Assembly (NCBI RefSeq): GCF_000026185.1
Contig: NC_010694.1
Coordinates: 2,542,001-2,606,000 of the forward strand
DNA: 64,000 bases
From: Erwinia tasmaniensis Et1/99
GTDB taxonomy: Bacteria > Pseudomonadota > Gammaproteobacteria > Enterobacterales > Enterobacteriaceae
Reading direction: 5' to 3'
The notes below the pieces were generated by a model. That model made no database searches and was not told the DNA's origin. It saw nothing but the letters and a program-made list of their open reading frames with translations. Numbering within the stretch: the first letter of the stretch is position 1; every line of letters begins with the position of its first letter. The position numbers and the translations under genes were made by a program. Positions 37,901 through 46,217 of this stretch are shown here, piece after piece.

Positions 37901-40062
37901 CAGTCGTCATAAGAATAGATGCTTATATAGCTAAACCTTTCATCTTTTCCATATGAAAAATGCTCTTCATAATCAAGCCTGGAAAGATCATCATATTTAT
38001 ATGCATGCAGTATTTTTTCCCGCTCACCTTCAATTTTACTCATGGCGACAGATTGTAACCTGCCCAGACCATCATATCTTTCATAAATAGACCTATTATG
38101 TAAATCAGTTGTCTTTTTCTCATAAACAAAACCTCCGATTGCGTTATCTATTTTATATTCATACTTATATTCGAATACTTTTGACTTCACCTTATCATGA
38201 ATATTAGATATTATTTTTTCACTAAGCACTCTTCCCACTTTATCTTTTTTATACTCGCACTTTCTATTTAAGCTATCAATAGAACTTTTGAGCAGTCCTG
38301 TAACGACATCCCAAACTATTACCTCATTGATGACTAAGCCCTTAACTTCCGTTTTTATATATAAGATCAACTCACTGTTATAGTATTCTCCAGACCAGTT
38401 TAAATTTTTCACAATAAGCTTATCAAATAATTGAATAGATAATGACTTTAGTTTTCCAATCTGAGCCTTACGAGAAATAAGCTTAAAATATTCAAATGAA
38501 GTAGATTTGATGAGTATATTATTAATTCGTGTTTCTTCCCTCACAGGAACTAACTTATAGGTTGAGATCTTTTCGTTCTTTCCAAGAGGGCTATCAGGAC
38601 TTAAAAATAACTCGTATTCATATTCCTTAATGATATTATTACCTGGGCTTTTAAGATACATTATCTCGATTGATTTCATCAAACTCATCCCGTTCGGGAT
38701 GTCGACTACTTTACCGGAATTATTCACTTTATATATATATGTAAAAAAAATTGTTATATCATTATCTATCTGTCTCGTCAGATTCCCTCTTTCGTCATAT
38801 GACATATTAGCCACTTCATGCCTCTGGTTATTTTTAACAATTGCTTTATCTGTTGATATTTTATTTATTTCAGTAATACATTGATAATTGCATGGTTGTT
38901 GTGATAACGCTTTACCTTCATCACAGTTTTCGTAAGTATAAACGACTTCAGTTATTGCTAATCCCATTTCTGTAGTTTCAGCGACCAATAAATGGAACTT
39001 GTTATAGTTCCTGTGGATTATTTTAATAACTCTGAATTTCAAATCCATATACTCTTCTATAGAAGAGTAGCGCATGTCGTTTTGGGAAAGATTAAAGGTA
39101 TACTGTGTAACAATTTTTTTAGCTGCGCTATCAGGATAAGGAGTGATAAAATATCGCCTTACCTTATATAATTTCAGGTCTCCAACTAAGTGTGAGTTAA
39201 ATTTATCTCTGGCTCTTATATACTCAACCCTGTCTTTTCTTCCGCATGGATAGTCTATTTCGATCAACAGCCTCCCTTTACCCTGTTTATTCGAGTATTT
39301 GAAATCCCAACAATATTTACCGCTGTTGTCGAACCCATAGTTTCTAATCAGGAAAAGGAGATTTTTTTTATTTTTCCTTAAAAGCACATCATATCCATAA
39401 CTCTCATCCTCGAAGACACGAATTTTTCTCTCACTTTCATCAATTTTCGTAAAAACCAAAAGATATTTGTTTTTACCTACGTCAGAATTTTTTTCCATCA
39501 CCGCTTGTAAGTACGGAATGCCGTCTGAGTAATCCCAACGCATAATTATTTCGCTTATTATCCCATGATAGATAACAGTTGGAACGAAACAGTCTTGTGT
39601 TATACCCTGTAAGTCTCTATTTTCAAGTTTTTCTACTACACCATCCATATGTTTTATATAATATATACATCGTATATTTGGAAGGCTATTTATCCTTACT
39701 TTGGTAAAAGTGAAGCTTTCGAAATTATAATCAATCAGTACAGGCTGTTTATCTTCACTGTCATTCAGAATACTGTAAACCTGCCCGGATGAAAGGGTCA
39801 GTATTTTTTTCTTTTCATCGTAGCGTGACAAATTATCCGTAAAGCCATAGCCATATCCCTGATCGGCGTATATCGCTTTTGAATTATAGTTCAGAACAAA
39901 CGAAAACTTGGCCTCTGAAATAACGGAGCTATAGTCAAAAATAGTGGTAGCATGATTAAACACCCCATTTCTGGGATCGACGCCAGACATGCAGGCACTA
40001 ATAAAATTATCTTGCTGTATGTTAATATTGATGTTTTCATTTTTTTTTGTAATATCTTCCAT
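34972..40062 (-). CDS. Giant YD/RHS-repeat protein 1, TccC-like core, with C-terminal caspase-like domain
   Basis: 1696 residues, exactly as long as its neighbour and alignable to it over the whole length (by eye somewhat over half identical at the N-terminus). N-terminal DNFISACMSGVDPRNGVF and YGYGFTDNLSRYD; YD repeats through about 1340 (YDERGNLTRQ, YDGLGRLQSV, YDEVGNISYT); core GPRLYDPYTMRFTTPDSLSPF plus NPYIFCNNNPVNSNDSTG at about 1375-1420. Then a hydrophobic stretch (about 1430-1475, second at 1481-1500) and a C-terminal domain with LNIYSHG (His1565) and IRLIACHSGD (Cys1616). GGAGCAAGCAG precedes the ATG. It is the first gene of the probable two-gene unit and sits in AT-rich DNA unlike its neighbours. 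The peptidase call is an inference from motif and spacing. Confidence 0.85.
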   Translation of the reverse strand: MEDITKKNENININIQQDNFISACMSGVDPRNGVFNHATTIFDYSSVISEAKFSFVLNYNSKAIYADQGYGYGFTDNLSRYDEKKKILTLSSGQVYSILNDSEDKQPVLIDYNFESFTFTKVRINSLPNIRCIYYIKHMDGVVEKLENRDLQGITQDCFVPTVIYHGIISEIIMRWDYSDGIPYLQAVMEKNSDVGKNKYLLVFTKIDESERKIRVFEDESYGYDVLLRKNKKNLLFLIRNYGFDNSGKYCWDFKYSNKQGKGRLLIEIDYPCGRKDRVEYIRARDKFNSHLVGDLKLYKVRRYFITPYPDSAAKKIVTQYTFNLSQNDMRYSSIEEYMDLKFRVIKIIHRNYNKFHLLVAETTEMGLAITEVVYTYENCDEGKALSQQPCNYQCITEINKISTDKAIVKNNQRHEVANMSYDERGNLTRQIDNDITIFFTYIYKVNNSGKVVDIPNGMSLMKSIEIMYLKSPGNNIIKEYEYELFLSPDSPLGKNEKISTYKLVPVREETRINNILIKSTSFEYFKLISRKAQIGKLKSLSIQLFDKLIVKNLNWSGEYYNSELILYIKTEVKGLVINEVIVWDVVTGLLKSSIDSLNRKCEYKKDKVGRVLSEKIISNIHDKVKSKVFEYKYEYKIDNAIGGFVYEKKTTDLHNRSIYERYDGLGRLQSVAMSKIEGEREKILHAYKYDDLSRLDYEEHFSYGKDERFSYISIYSYDDWGYIKSIKHNDGVEENIVTDVINRTKAHWLAYGNEIINETLITFDKNNEPISYRRFFLNGEYLQVTIERDFCGRMVKYHDEIGNITQYEYDLFDRINKIHFPDDSEIIKEYNKYSDDHLIEKLVFRSSDGNELDIGTQSFDELNRLIESKSYGVITKYTYSLHYPLPDMTFFTDGTSHIYKNDYGLQDNVLSVIDNKNKFSKTFKYSELDGSLIESKFVTPRDIYIEKINENVKENSVTIKTKFIHDGRVIDLLYRQIDNYNNEGIYKIIDETNAEYLYLRDGFGRIKEMRSGETITEISYDIFSRISQISECDADSKSVIEYVYDEFSREKTRRVSLFFERGNGEKFINNPDVIFSIYSNYYNNNLIKSRIIEQYKKDKKIEVRKEYFNYDIMNRISFYECNGTSAIKGEGKKAIKSIGYSYDEVGNISYTDTAHTDGSKVRLSFHYKENNPFLLSWVQNESTLDITQNEFNSLGFLINKTYTKRVNADFSTKLNVDFYYNIFFNLSSVRNTTSGTNTRPESQNIVYRYGASEKIFFRKSVADKAKKEEVFTHRGYGDEIVNLIDFKDQSKYKKIYSLYGAAKKIVQKTDDHSINSTILTNDSGSPIYTIRYWNGKYVSSTYSSVGVYGSTEEKEMQPGLNGCLYDGENGSYLLGPRLYDPYTMRFTTPDSLSPFDGGNINPYIFCNNNPVNSNDSTGYITWESWRRIVYTGAVMSIATGIITLGFSIAMSSVLMSAVSIMQIVGGAMTIFDIKNHDNSGLVVHGIYTVLDMGLSLFSMHKIFKLPLSKNLNRIFDLNRSLKKIRTLPVNKNRKKLSGINYLGRGVSVFTDSYKQKPRLNIYSHGKKTALIETRIDKSGKIREVGRMSSKSLDDLLNNSGGIKYDDYASIRLIACHSGDSRYFKSALGYDMHQITGLPVKAFHGKVTIFGIPPETLQSYFERFSSDPHSLHNIRKMFSSDFKIVHDSNYSPRYFS

Positions 40063-40134
40063 CTGCTTGCTCCAGTAAAACAGTTTGCTGGGTAGCTTTG
40101 GTAATGAACTTACTGGCTTATATAGCCTTTATAG

Positions 40135-40164
40135 TAAATACGCCTTGCCGGGCTCCGTTGTCAA
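40135..40164 (-). promoter_or_regulatory. Candidate sigma70 promoter of the RHS pair
   Basis: On the minus strand, TTGACA (40164-40159) and TATTTA (40140-40135) are 18 bases apart, about 75 bases before the first RHS start. The -35 is perfect and the -10 is moderate. Confidence 0.4.
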
Positions 40165-40696
40165 CAAATAAATAATATTAAAACTGATTGTTTATAAAAA
40201 AAACACTAAACATATTTCAAGGTGCAGTTCCATTTATCATCACTTCTCCCTTCTTTGTTCCAAGTAGGCATAAACACCGCCAGATAAACCCATTTATTAC
40301 ATCATGTGCTGAATCATATTTCCCTGTCCACACGGTTGGCACCTCTTTTTTTTTGAATAACCACGTATTGATAATTAAATTTAAATCAACGCAAAAGGGG
40401 CGACTTTGGTTCAGGAAGGATATTATAAACCCCTTAGAATGTGTATTGACGCACATTACGTGAATATTTCAGTCTACTAAAAAAGGAAAGACGAAGGTTT
40501 AATTGGAATTGATGAGAAAAAACCGAAATTTTATTGCTAAATACTTAATGAACCGGCCTGACTATTTGCGGATGGCGATCCGTAATCTTCAGGGTGCCAT
40601 TAACGATGCCAGCATAGGATTTGCTAAGTTTTTTTATCTGCTCAGGTTGATATTGACACAATGTCGTGCAGCGTTGAGTCCGGGATATATTATCTG
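40165..40696. other. AT-rich right flank of the RHS island, no recognised gene
   Basis: About 530 bases between the RHS promoter and the aroG terminator. Frames of 60-90 codons exist on both strands (around 40188-40463 plus, 40217-40456 minus, 40512-40712 plus). They lack ribosome-binding sites, overlap each other or the aroG hairpin, and match nothing I know. No transposase, integrase, tRNA or clear attachment repeat is visible. Confidence 0.4.
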
Positions 40697-40730
40697 CGCC
40701 CGATACGTCTGATGATTGACGTACCGGACG
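40697..40730 (-). terminator. Hairpin downstream of aroG
   Basis: CGCCCGATACGTC (40697-40709) and GACGTACCGGACG (40718-40730) form a 13-bp stem with two G-U pairs on the minus-strand RNA, 22 bases after the aroG stop. Confidence 0.6.
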
Positions 40731-40752
40731 CTTGAATATACACCGTTAGCGA

Positions 40753-41805
40753 TTACTTACGCCGGCTATTAACCGCCAGAGCCAGCTGCCGCAGTACGGC
40801 TTCAGTATCTTCCCAACCGATACAACCGTCGGTTACGCTCATGCCGTAAACAAGTTCTTCTCCGCTCTCAAGGCTCTGGTTGCCTTCGACCAAATGGCTT
40901 TCAATCATAACGCCGATAATCGCCTGCTCACCTTCAGCAATCTGCTGCGCGACATTATCAGCAACGGTAAGCTGTTTTTTAAACTGCTTACTGCTGTTTG
41001 CATGACTGAAATCGATCATCACCTGCGTCGGAAGCCCTGCTTTCTGCAGGCCGGTTTTCACCTCACTGACATGATGCGCACTGTAGTTTGGCTCTTTACC
41101 TCCGCGCAGAATGATGTGGCAGTCCGAGTTTCCACTGGTTTCGACGATGGCAGAATGACCGTATTTCGTCACCGACAGGAAGCAGTGCGGCGCGTTGGCT
41201 GCTCCGATCGCATCGATGGCTACCTTGATGGTTCCATCAGTGCCGTTTTTGAACCCTACAGGGCATGACAGGCCGGAAGATAGCTCGCGATGTACCTGCG
41301 ACTCGGTAGTACGCGCGCCAATAGCGCCCCAGCTCATCAGATCGGCTACGTACTGCGGCGTGATCATGTCAAGAAATTCGCCGGCAGTCGGCAGGCCGAT
41401 GTCGTTAATCTCTACCAGCAGCTGACGGGCGATGCGCAGACCGTCGTTAATGTCGAAACTGCCATCCATATGCGGATCGTTGATTAGCCCCTTCCAACCT
41501 ACGGTAGTACGCGGTTTTTCAAAATAAACACGCATCACCACCTCAAGTGAATCCTTCAGCTCTTCACGCAGGACCTGAAGGCGGCTGGCGTACTCTTTCG
41601 CCGCGACGCTATCGTGGATTGAGCATGGGCCAATGACTACAAGTAGCCTGTCGTCTTGTTTTTGTAAGATCTGATGGATAGACTGACGGGCTGAGGAGAC
41701 TGTTGCAGCCGCCTTTTCCGTGGCAGGAAATTTCTCGAAAAGAGCAACCGGAGGAAGTAATTCCTTTATCTCTTTGATTCTTAAGTCATCGTTCTGATAA
41801 TTCAT
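40753..41805 (-). CDS. aroG: Phospho-2-dehydro-3-deoxyheptonate aldolase, AroG type
   Basis: 350 residues, the E. coli AroG length. VIGPCSIHD near 60, VYFEKPRTTVGWKGLINDP near 93, SGLSCPVGFKNGTDG near 180 and MIDFSHANS near 265 build the metal/PEP/E4P site. It condenses PEP and erythrose-4-phosphate at the entry of the shikimate pathway. Synteny with gpmA and ybgS points to the phenylalanine-sensitive isozyme. Single gene. Confidence 0.97.
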   Translation of the reverse strand: MNYQNDDLRIKEIKELLPPVALFEKFPATEKAAATVSSARQSIHQILQKQDDRLLVVIGPCSIHDSVAAKEYASRLQVLREELKDSLEVVMRVYFEKPRTTVGWKGLINDPHMDGSFDINDGLRIARQLLVEINDIGLPTAGEFLDMITPQYVADLMSWGAIGARTTESQVHRELSSGLSCPVGFKNGTDGTIKVAIDAIGAANAPHCFLSVTKYGHSAIVETSGNSDCHIILRGGKEPNYSAHHVSEVKTGLQKAGLPTQVMIDFSHANSSKQFKKQLTVADNVAQQIAEGEQAIIGVMIESHLVEGNQSLESGEELVYGMSVTDGCIGWEDTEAVLRQLALAVNSRRK

Positions 41806-41880
41806 AATATTCCCAGATAATTATATAGCCTTACTGCACGCCTGGCGCATCCCTTCCAATTTATCGCGCCTCCCCTGCCC

Positions 41881-41903
41881 TGTAAATCCGCTTGAGCATT
41901 ATA
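41881..41903 (-). promoter_or_regulatory. aroG promoter -10 and possible TyrR box
   Basis: On the minus strand a perfect TATAAT (41903-41898) lies about 95 bases before the aroG start. It is overlapped by TGTAAATCCGCTTGAGCA (41881-41898), whose left half matches the TyrR half-site TGTAAA while the right half is poor. E. coli aroG is TyrR-regulated. The -35 is not obvious. Confidence 0.4.
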
Positions 41904-42084
41904 ATATGGTTGGGAGGTTTGATTTCTCCAGGATGCTGTCTACACTTTCAAGGCCAATACATTTAAGCGGCGCGTCACTTTTACGATTTTCTCAGGTGCA
42001 AATTGTTCTCTGCAAATGGGCAAATTGGGTTAACTCATCGATAGAGTTTGTCAGACAGTTTTCAATACTAAACGGAGCAGAATG

Positions 42085-42360
42085 ATGAAAAAATTTGCAA
42101 TTGTATTGCTGACAGCAGCAATGACCTTGGGTAGCGGAGCAGTTATGGCAGCAAGCGGTAACGGTTCAGCTAATGCTGCAGCAGACGCCGGTGCGATAGC
42201 CCCTGGTGCGAAGAGTAACCTTGCGCCTAACCGAGTTGATAATAGTAAAATCAACACTGAGAGCAGCAGCACGCCTCACCATAAGAAAAAGCATCATGGT
42301 GCCAGCGACGCGCAGAAAAATACTCAGTGTAAAGAGGCTAAATGCACCAGCACTAAATAG
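42085..42360 (+). CDS. ybgS: YbgS-like small secreted protein
   Basis: 91 residues. MKKFAIVLLTAAMTLGSGAVMA is a signal peptide; the mature part has ANAAADAGAIAPGAKSNLAP then VDNSKINT, and CKEAKC near the end, all parallel to E. coli YbgS. It is shorter than the 126-residue E. coli protein, lacking the repeated tail. Two ATGs are adjacent (42082, 42085); the second has better spacing to GGAG. Between aroG and zitB as in E. coli. Function unknown, probably periplasmic. Confidence 0.85.
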   Translation: MKKFAIVLLTAAMTLGSGAVMAASGNGSANAAADAGAIAPGAKSNLAPNRVDNSKINTESSSTPHHKKKHHGASDAQKNTQCKEAKCTSTK

Positions 42361-42426
42361 GTGCCTAAGCGGATACTCAAGCTCGCGGTATCTGCACATT
42401 TTCCTTAGTGACTTAAATCGATCATC

Positions 42427-42455
42427 AAGGGAGAGCCACGGTTCTCCCTTTTTTT
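42427..42455 (+). terminator. Rho-independent terminator of ybgS
   Basis: AAGGGAGA and TCTCCCTT form the stem, extended inward by GCC/GGT, followed by an unbroken T-run (42449-42455). It is a textbook factor-independent terminator. Confidence 0.88.
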
Positions 42456-42642
42456 ATTTTGATACCCCTCCCCCGAACCCACGTCAACTGGACGCAAGCT
42501 GGATATCACACCGGTTCAACGAAATTGTCTGACTTGATTTCGCGGTATCTGCGCGCTGCGGCATAAATTTAGCGGAATGTAGAGCCAGGTTTCGTTTTAT
42601 TGATATCATTGAAGCAAAGTTTGTTCACCAGGCGGAAAAATT

Positions 42643-43566
42643 ATGGCTCACAATCATTCTGAGCAGAATGCTAATCGTACGCGCCTCCTGGCAGCGTTTG
42701 CCGTTACGGCCGTGTTTATGCTGGCAGAAGTGGCTGGCGGCCTGCTTTCAGGCTCACTGGCGCTGCTGGCGGATGCCGGGCATATGCTAACCGATGCCGC
42801 AGCCCTACTGATTGCACTGCTGGCAACCCAGTTCGCACGCCGCAAGCCGAGCGGTCATCATTCTTTCGGACTGCTGCGCTTAACGACGCTGGCTGCGTTT
42901 GTCAACGCTATCGCCCTGCTGGGGATCACCGTGCTGATCGTCTGGGAGGCACTGCAACGTTTCTGGCATCCACAGCCGGTCGCAGGCAGCATGATGCTGA
43001 TCGTGGCGGTAGGTGGCCTGCTGGCAAATATGTTCTCTTTTTGGCTACTGCATCACGGTAGCGGCGAGAAAAATCTCAACGTTCGTGCCGCGGCGCTCCA
43101 TGTACTGGGCGATCTGCTCGGTTCCGTCGGCGCTATTGTCGCCGCGCTGGTTATTCTGTTTACCGGATGGACTCCAATAGACCCGCTACTTTCCATTCTG
43201 GTGTCAGTCCTGGTATTACGAAGTGGCTGGAGGCTGATTAAAGAGAGTGGCCATGAGCTTCTGGAAGGGGCACCTCAGCACATCGACGTTGCCCGGCTAA
43301 AACGTGCGCTGGTTCTCAACATTCCTGAGGTGCGCAATGTACATCATGTGCATTTGTGGCAGGTTGGGGAAAAGCCGCTGATCACGCTTCATGTCCAGGT
43401 GATACCACCACGCGATCATGATGCCCTGTTACAGCATATTCATGATTACCTGCATCATCATTATCAGATTGAACACGCAACGGTGCAAATGGAGTATCAG
43501 CGCTGTGGATCTGACCATTGCGACAATGAGTGGATTCAGTCAGATAACGGCAGCCATCACCATTGA
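42643..43566 (+). CDS. zitB: Zinc efflux transporter ZitB (cation diffusion facilitator)
   Basis: 307 residues with six membrane helices. Metal-site motifs [12 protein letters not shown] (Asp44, His47, Asp51) in helix 2 and [11 protein letters not shown] in helix 5 are intact. Histidine-rich ends ([12 protein letters not shown]) are typical. The C-terminal cytoplasmic ferredoxin-like domain starts near 210 ([12 protein letters not shown]). It exports Zn2+ against the proton gradient. In the usual place beside pnuC-nadA. Confidence 0.95.
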   Translation: MAHNHSEQNANRTRLLAAFAVTAVFMLAEVAGGLLSGSLALLADAGHMLTDAAALLIALLATQFARRKPSGHHSFGLLRLTTLAAFVNAIALLGITVLIVWEALQRFWHPQPVAGSMMLIVAVGGLLANMFSFWLLHHGSGEKNLNVRAAALHVLGDLLGSVGAIVAALVILFTGWTPIDPLLSILVSVLVLRSGWRLIKESGHELLEGAPQHIDVARLKRALVLNIPEVRNVHHVHLWQVGEKPLITLHVQVIPPRDHDALLQHIHDYLHHHYQIEHATVQMEYQRCGSDHCDNEWIQSDNGSHHH

Positions 43567-43577
43567 TCCCGCTGTTC

Positions 43578-43608
43578 CGCCCGGCGCAGAACCGCCGTTG
43601 TCCGGGCG
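43578..43608. terminator. Hairpin between convergent zitB and pnuC
   Basis: CGCCCGG (43578-43584) pairs with CCGGGCG (43602-43608), followed by AAAAAG on the plus strand (TTTTT-rich entry on the minus). It is a possible shared 3' end. Confidence 0.4.
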
Positions 43609-43624
43609 AAAAAGCGGAGATATT

Positions 43625-44326
43625 CTAACGTTGTTGGCCGGCGCGTTTAATCCATAGCCATGAGCCGTTGAGCGCAATTAACGTCAGTAGGACATACTCC
43701 AGCGCCATGGCGTAGACGCCCTGGCGCGCGAAGATTGTCACGCTAATGAGGTTAATAGCTACCCACAACAGCCAGTTTTCTACGTATTTACGCGTCATCA
43801 AAATCATTGCGGCAATAGAGAGCACCATCATGCACGAGTCCCAGAACGGGAAAGCATCAGGCTGTAGATCCGGCATGCCGACATTTAGCCCCAGTGATTG
43901 CATAAGCATCACCGCAGCCCGCGTCAGGAAAGCAAAGACAGGGTCGATATAGCGCGTCAACAGCACAATCGCCACCACAATGGCGGCGATCCAGCCGTAT
44001 CGCTGCCTGCGGGGCAGCCAGCGAATGTTTAACGCCTGCTGGTGCTGGCTGTTCTGCCGGCTCCATGCGTACCAGCCATAAATGTTTGCTACAAAGAAAA
44101 ACAGCTGTAGCAGCAGGCTGGCGTATAGCTGGATCTGGAAAAAGATTGCGGCAAATAGCGTGACGTTGATCAGGCCAAAAGCGTAGTTGACGATCTTCTC
44201 AAGGCTGGCCAACCAGATACACAACAGACCGGCGATAGTTCCGGTTGCCTCAATCCATGACAGATCGTATCCGCCCGCCCCGATTGGAATATGAAACAAA
44301 ATATTCGACGTGCTGAAAAAATCCAT
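43625..44326 (-). CDS. pnuC: Nicotinamide riboside transporter PnuC
   Basis: 233 residues with about seven membrane helices and the Trp/Tyr-rich PnuC signature (ANIYGWYAWSRQ near 80-95). It takes up nicotinamide riboside by facilitated diffusion, coupled to phosphorylation by NadR. 27 bases after nadA, so the same NadR-controlled operon. Confidence 0.95.
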   Translation of the reverse strand: MDFFSTSNILFHIPIGAGGYDLSWIEATGTIAGLLCIWLASLEKIVNYAFGLINVTLFAAIFFQIQLYASLLLQLFFFVANIYGWYAWSRQNSQHQQALNIRWLPRRQRYGWIAAIVVAIVLLTRYIDPVFAFLTRAAVMLMQSLGLNVGMPDLQPDAFPFWDSCMMVLSIAAMILMTRKYVENWLLWVAINLISVTIFARQGVYAMALEYVLLTLIALNGSWLWIKRAGQQR

Positions 44327-44353
44327 ATTGTCCCCATTATCCTGTCATTAGTC

Positions 44354-45415
44354 TCAGGCGTTGCCCCTGACCTTAAGCTTGAGATCTTTAGCAAAGGTTA
44401 GCATACGGTTGAGCGGGATCAATGCCCCTTCTCGTAGCGCATCGTTAATCAGAATCTCATGTTCACTGCCTCCCTGCTCCAGTCCATCTGCAATGGCTTT
44501 AAGACCGTTCATCGCCATCCAGGGACAGTGGGCACAGCTGCGACAGGTTGCCCCCTCCCCAGCGGTGGGGGCTTCAAGCAGCTCTTTGTCGGGGCAGGCC
44601 TGCTGCATCTTGTAGAAGATCCCGCGATCGGTCGCCACTATCATCTGCCTGTGTGGCAACGTTTGTGCTGCCTGGATCAGCTGGCTGGTCGATCCTACCG
44701 CATCGGCCAAATCGACGATCGCCTGTGGCGATTCGGGGTGCACCAGCACGGCGGCTTCAGGGTAGAGCAACTTCATACGTTGCAGCGCCTGGGTTTTAAA
44801 CTCATCGTGGACGATGCAGGCCGACTGCCAGCACAAGATATCAGCTGAAGTTTGTCGCTGAACATACTGGCCGAGATGGCGGTCAGGCGCCCAAATAATT
44901 TTTTCGCCCAGGCTGTCGAGGTGCTCGATCAGTTCCACGGCAATGCTGGATGTCACCACCCAGTCAGCACGCGCCTTCACCGCCGCAGAGGTGTTTGCGT
45001 ATACCACCACCGTACGGTCGGGGTGCGCATCGCAAAACCGGCTAAATTCGTCGATGGGGCAACCGAGGTCAAGAGAGCATTCCGCCTGTAGCGTTGGCAT
45101 CAGAATTGTTTTTTCGGGGCTGAGGATTTTGGCTGTTTCCCCCATAAAACGCACTCCGGCGACAAGTAGTGTCGCGGCGGAATGCTGACTGCCAAAACGT
45201 GCCATTTCAAGCGAATCAGCGACACAGCCGCCGGTCTCCTCCGCCAATGCCTGAATGTCGGGATCGGTGTAATAGTGAGCCACCATGACCGCATCACGCT
45301 CTTGCAACAGGCGTTTGATCTTCGTACGGTAAGCCAGTTTCTCATCGCTGGATAAGCGGATGGGTTTAGCAGGGAAAGGATAGACCGCAGCATCGACATC
45401 GAACATCAGGCTCAT
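44354..45415 (-). CDS. nadA: Quinolinate synthase NadA
   Basis: 353 residues. The three [4Fe-4S] ligands are in [22 protein letters not shown] and the last block [32 protein letters not shown] at the N-terminus is also typical. It condenses iminoaspartate with dihydroxyacetone phosphate to quinolinate in NAD synthesis. First gene of nadA-pnuC. Confidence 0.97.
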   Translation of the reverse strand: MSLMFDVDAAVYPFPAKPIRLSSDEKLAYRTKIKRLLQERDAVMVAHYYTDPDIQALAEETGGCVADSLEMARFGSQHSAATLLVAGVRFMGETAKILSPEKTILMPTLQAECSLDLGCPIDEFSRFCDAHPDRTVVVYANTSAAVKARADWVVTSSIAVELIEHLDSLGEKIIWAPDRHLGQYVQRQTSADILCWQSACIVHDEFKTQALQRMKLLYPEAAVLVHPESPQAIVDLADAVGSTSQLIQAAQTLPHRQMIVATDRGIFYKMQQACPDKELLEAPTAGEGATCRSCAHCPWMAMNGLKAIADGLEQGGSEHEILINDALREGALIPLNRMLTFAKDLKLKVRGNA

Positions 45416-45489
45416 AAAACCACTCTCGTTTTTTTAACTTAACTCAATCAGCATGGAATGTGCTTTAAAAGCCCACGCCGCGGCAAATT

Positions 45490-45507
45490 TGTTTTATATA
45501 CTAAACA
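45490..45507. promoter_or_regulatory. NadR box upstream of nadA
   Basis: TGTTTTATATACTAAACA matches the NadR operator TGTTTA-N6-TAAACA with one mismatch, 75 bases before the nadA start. It would repress nadA-pnuC when NAD is sufficient. Confidence 0.82.
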
Positions 45508-45585
45508 AGATAGCGAAATTATCGCCTGCTGTCGCGGGGTTTCTTATACCCGCTGCGGGAACTGTGATCGGGGTTAAAACCTTTG

Positions 45586-46077
45586 TTACACCCGCAGCTG
45601 TCCAGCTTCCAGTCGCAGTAAAAAGGCTTTATTGGCCAGCCCTCCGGCAAATCCGGTTAACTTTCCGTTGCTGCCGATCACCCGATGACAGGGTGCGAAA
45701 ATGGGCAAAGGATTGCGCCCGTTTGCCGCCCCAACGGCACGCACCGCGGCAGAATGACCAATTTGCTGGGCAATCTGCCTGTAGCTACGTGTTTCGCCAA
45801 AGGGGATGGCAATCAGTGCATTCCAGACTTTTTTTTGAAAATCCGTCCCAATAAACGTCAGTGGCAGCGCAAACTGCTGGCGCTTGCCGTCAAAATATTC
45901 GCCCAGCTGCCGCTCTGCCTCTATCAGGATCATGTGGTGCTGGTCCTCCTCGCGCGGATAAAAACGCGCGGTCGACGGCTCGTCATTTTCCCACCGCACG
46001 GCGATAAGACTGTTTTCAGCCGCGATAAGCGTGAGCTCTCCCGTCGGGGAGTGCATTTTTTTATAACTGAAAGCCAC
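45586..46077 (-). CDS. ogt: Methylated-DNA-protein-cysteine methyltransferase (Ogt-type)
   Basis: 163 residues. The suicidal cysteine is Cys130 in IFAPCHRVIGSNGKLTGFAG; the helix-turn-helix segment is FGETRSYRQIAQQIG. It repairs O6-methylguanine and O4-methylthymine by irreversible methyl transfer to itself. There is no Ada N-terminal domain. Divergent from an Ada/AlkA fusion gene, so a small alkylation-repair locus. In E. coli ogt lies elsewhere, so its place between nadA and the tRNA cluster marks an inserted segment. Confidence 0.92.
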   Translation of the reverse strand: MAFSYKKMHSPTGELTLIAAENSLIAVRWENDEPSTARFYPREEDQHHMILIEAERQLGEYFDGKRQQFALPLTFIGTDFQKKVWNALIAIPFGETRSYRQIAQQIGHSAAVRAVGAANGRNPLPIFAPCHRVIGSNGKLTGFAGGLANKAFLLRLEAGQLRV

Positions 46078-46217
46078 GTCTCTTCTCCTTAACGATCTTC
46101 ATCAGCAGTGATTATGCCTTTTCTGTCATCTATCACTGGCCGTTTGCGGACACAGGGATAGAATAGTCTGATGTCCGAATGCGGCGCGAAAGCCGCGGAT
46201 TTAAGGTTTAACCTGCG

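Noticed and set aside
29660..40062. RHS pair as part of a type VI secretion or Tc toxin locus
   Set aside because: No VgrG, PAAR, Hcp, TcA or TcB gene is in the window; only the TccC-like core resemblance remains, so no system is assigned.
40188..40463. Overlapping short frames on both strands at the right flank of the RHS island
   Set aside because: Opposite-strand frames exclude each other, start codons lack ribosome-binding sites, and no family is recognisable; left as an unassigned region.
40512..40712. Short plus-strand frame upstream of the aroG terminator
   Set aside because: Runs into the aroG terminator hairpin and has no recognisable product, although a weak GGA precedes its ATG.
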